DNA of 64,000 nucleotides, taken from Dyadobacter endophyticus (lineage in GTDB: Bacteria; Bacteroidota; Bacteroidia; Cytophagales; Spirosomataceae). Below the pieces are notes generated by a model. It saw nothing but the letters and a program-made list of their open reading frames with translations, did not search any database and had not been told where the DNA came from. This document shows, one piece after another, positions 62,761-64,000 of the stretch. Made by a program: the position numbers and the translations under genes. Position 1 is the stretch's first letter; every line of letters starts with the position of its first letter. The stretch covers positions 1,860,426 through 1,924,425 of the forward strand of contig NZ_BMIA01000001.1 in assembly GCF_014641595.1 (NCBI RefSeq), given 5' to 3'.

Positions 62761-63408
62761 ATGAAAAAAATCTTACTGGTTGAAGACCATGCGATTGTTA
62801 GGCTCGCTACCCGGTTCTTGATTCTTGATTTACTGAACCCGGTGGTCGTCCATGAAGCTGGCTCTTTCAGTGAGACACTCGCGCAACTAAACAGCAACCA
62901 GATCGATCTGGTGATGCTCGATATCAACATCCCCGACGGCGAAGGCTTCAATATGATCCCCAAGATCCGGGAAATACAGCCCAAAGTCCTGGTCATGATT
63001 TTTTCGAGCCTCGAAGAAGAGATTTATGCATTACATTATATTAAAGCCGGCGCAAACGGCTTCCTGTCTAAAAATGCTTCACAGGAAGAAATAAAAAAGG
63101 CAATATTGTCCATGCTGGAAATCGGCAATTACATTAGCGTGGCCGTTCAGCAGCAACTGCTCCGCAATACCCTCGAAAACAAACCGAACGGCGAGAATCC
63201 GCTCGAAAATCTGTCGCAACGGGAGCTGGAAGTAATGGACATGCTAATTGAAGGCTATTGGACAAAGGAAATAGCGATCAAGCTCAACCTCACCGAAAGC
63301 TCGGTTAGCACCTACAAAGCACGGATTTTCGAAAAGCTGAAAGTTTCGACACTGATCGAAATGTTCAAGAAAGTCCAGTTCTACAAAAGCCAGAATCCTG
63401 GTATTTAA
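62761..63408 (+). CDS. LuxR-family response regulator, orphan
   Basis: A 215-residue regulator with MKKILLVEDHAIVRLATRFL. Phospho-Asp in IDLVMLDINIPDGEG, Lys in NGFLSKNASQEEI; LuxR HTH LSQRELEVMDMLIEGYWTKE, then SVSTYKARIFEKLKVSTLI. It is the third member of the local paralogue group (the TKE in the HTH is shared with the 60903 gene). No kinase is adjacent. Confidence 0.9.
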   Translation: MKKILLVEDHAIVRLATRFLILDLLNPVVVHEAGSFSETLAQLNSNQIDLVMLDINIPDGEGFNMIPKIREIQPKVLVMIFSSLEEEIYALHYIKAGANGFLSKNASQEEIKKAILSMLEIGNYISVAVQQQLLRNTLENKPNGENPLENLSQRELEVMDMLIEGYWTKEIAIKLNLTESSVSTYKARIFEKLKVSTLIEMFKKVQFYKSQNPGI

Positions 63409-63456
63409 TTACTTAACTATCAACAATTATTTTTTTAGTTGAAATATTTGGCATAA

Positions 63457-63492
63457 CTACGAAACATTCGTAGAATTACGAAAAAATCGTAG
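63457..63492. promoter_or_regulatory. Two tandem BlaI/MecI-type operators
   Basis: Site 1 (63457-63473) is CTACGA-N5-TCGTAG, a perfect dyad. Site 2 (63476-63492) is TTACGA-N5-TCGTAG with one mismatch. The sites repeat every 19 bp, about two helical turns, and end 3 nt before the start codon of the BlaI-type gene, so binding would block its promoter or initiation (autoregulation). Confidence 0.8.
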
Positions 63493-63494
63493 CT

Positions 63495-63854
63495 ATGGAA
63501 AAACTAACGATCCAGGAGCAGGATGCCATGCTCGCCATCTGGAAAACCGGGGAAGGGAACGTAAAATTGTTCATGGAGGCCATGACGCCTCCCGTCCCAC
63601 CCTATACGACGGTCGCATCGACCATCAAAAACCTCGAAAAAAAGGGGTACCTCATTAGCCGGATGGTCGGCAATGCCTATTTGTACGCCCCGGCCATCAG
63701 TGAGGAGGCCTACAAGCAAAAGTTTATGGGAGGAGTGGTGAAAGACTATTTCGAAAATTCCTACAAGGAGCTCGTGAGCTTTTTCGCGCAAAAGAACAAG
63801 ATTTCAGCCGACGAACTGAGAGAGATCATCGGCCTGATCGAAGGAAAGAAGTAA
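63495..63854 (+). CDS. BlaI/MecI-family transcriptional repressor
   Basis: A 119-residue winged-helix repressor: LTIQEQDAMLAIWKTGEGNV, then PPYTTVASTIKNLEKKGYLI as the recognition helix, with RMVGNAYLYAPAISEEAYKQ at the cleavage and dimer region. It is the typical size of the family. In other bacteria the partner BlaR1/MecR1-type membrane protease relieves repression on beta-lactam or envelope signals. That partner gene starts 21 nt downstream. Confidence 0.93.
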   Translation: MEKLTIQEQDAMLAIWKTGEGNVKLFMEAMTPPVPPYTTVASTIKNLEKKGYLISRMVGNAYLYAPAISEEAYKQKFMGGVVKDYFENSYKELVSFFAQKNKISADELREIIGLIEGKK

Positions 63855-63875
63855 TTCATCCAAACTTTTTCAGCT

Positions 63876-64000
63876 ATGTCGGCATTACCGGATTACCTGC
63901 TCAAATTGTCGGTCAGCCTTGGTGTGATCGCACTTTTTTACCACCTGGTACTGCGCAAGCTTACGTTTTACAATGCGAACAGGCGTTATCTGTGGCTGTA
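63876..64000 (+). CDS. M56-family membrane peptidase (BlaR1-like), 5' part only
   Basis: The first 41 codons are visible before the window ends: MSALPDYLLKLSVSLGVIAL, then FYHLVLRKLTFYNANRRYLW. This N-terminal TM followed by FYNANRRYL is typical of Bacteroidota M56/BlaR1 proteins. Together with the upstream repressor it forms a two-gene regulatory unit. The catalytic domain and any TonB or beta-lactam-sensing extension lie outside the window. Confidence 0.85.
   Translation, partial: MSALPDYLLKLSVSLGVIALFYHLVLRKLTFYNANRRYLWL

Overview
The window looks like a chromosomal segment of a Bacteroidota member of the order Cytophagales, most likely Dyadobacter or a close relative. The sequence basis is a GC content near 50%, a protein with a type IX secretion (T9SS) C-terminal signal, LytTR and Reg_prop/Y_Y_Y two-component proteins, an OMP_b-brl-type TonB receptor, many secreted carbohydrate enzymes, and -7 elements of the Bacteroidota form TAnnTTTG. 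Genus-level placement is inference. There are about 65 protein genes, no rRNA and no intact tRNA.

0-9.3 kb: minus-strand pgi, a Tat-type sugar isomerase, an HGSNAT-like membrane acyltransferase and rluF, then a plus-strand secreted acetyl-esterase and a Gfo/Idh/MocA oxidoreductase that end at a long GTCAG-rich hairpin. 9.3-15.7 kb: etfBA, a bifunctional nuclease, and a tight housekeeping block ftsX-DUF3098-uppP-truB-ribF closed by a perfect terminator. 15.8-21.8 kb: a flavin disulfide reductase followed by an overlapping four-gene unit. It encodes an ABC ATPase, a permease fused to a circularly permuted substrate-binding domain, EgtB and EgtD. This looks like ergothioneine uptake plus synthesis. 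21.8-27 kb: a histone-H1-like Lys/Ala/Thr protein, a GNAT enzyme, a GH95 fucosidase and a DinB protein.

27.1-30.4 kb is a lower-GC accessory patch with a dead tyrosine recombinase, a T9SS-exported protein, orphan small genes and a degenerate tRNA-like sequence. 30.5-36.6 kb carries an MFS transporter, VOC, DinB and YjbQ proteins, a LytTR regulator/TPR-histidine kinase pair and a frameshifted lipoprotein. 36.7-39.7 kb is a three-gene minus-strand operon with 4-nt gaps: a J-domain plus kinase-like protein, a vWA protein and a divergent adenylosuccinate synthetase. I do not recognise it as a described system, and it is the best candidate here for something new. 40-42 kb holds small DoxX, DinB and thioredoxin-like genes.

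41.9-48 kb is a LacI-controlled catabolic operon with a 20-bp perfect palindrome as probable operator. It encodes an Nramp-like transporter without the metal-site motifs, an NAD-dependent epimerase/dehydrogenase, a DHDPS-type aldolase and an enolase-superfamily dehydratase. 48-64 kb is rich in signalling: a convergent, overlapping LuxR regulator/histidine kinase pair, a LytTR/Reg_prop kinase operon divergent from a TonB receptor, three related orphan LuxR-type regulators, and a BlaI/BlaR1-type pair preceded by two tandem operators and cut by the window end.
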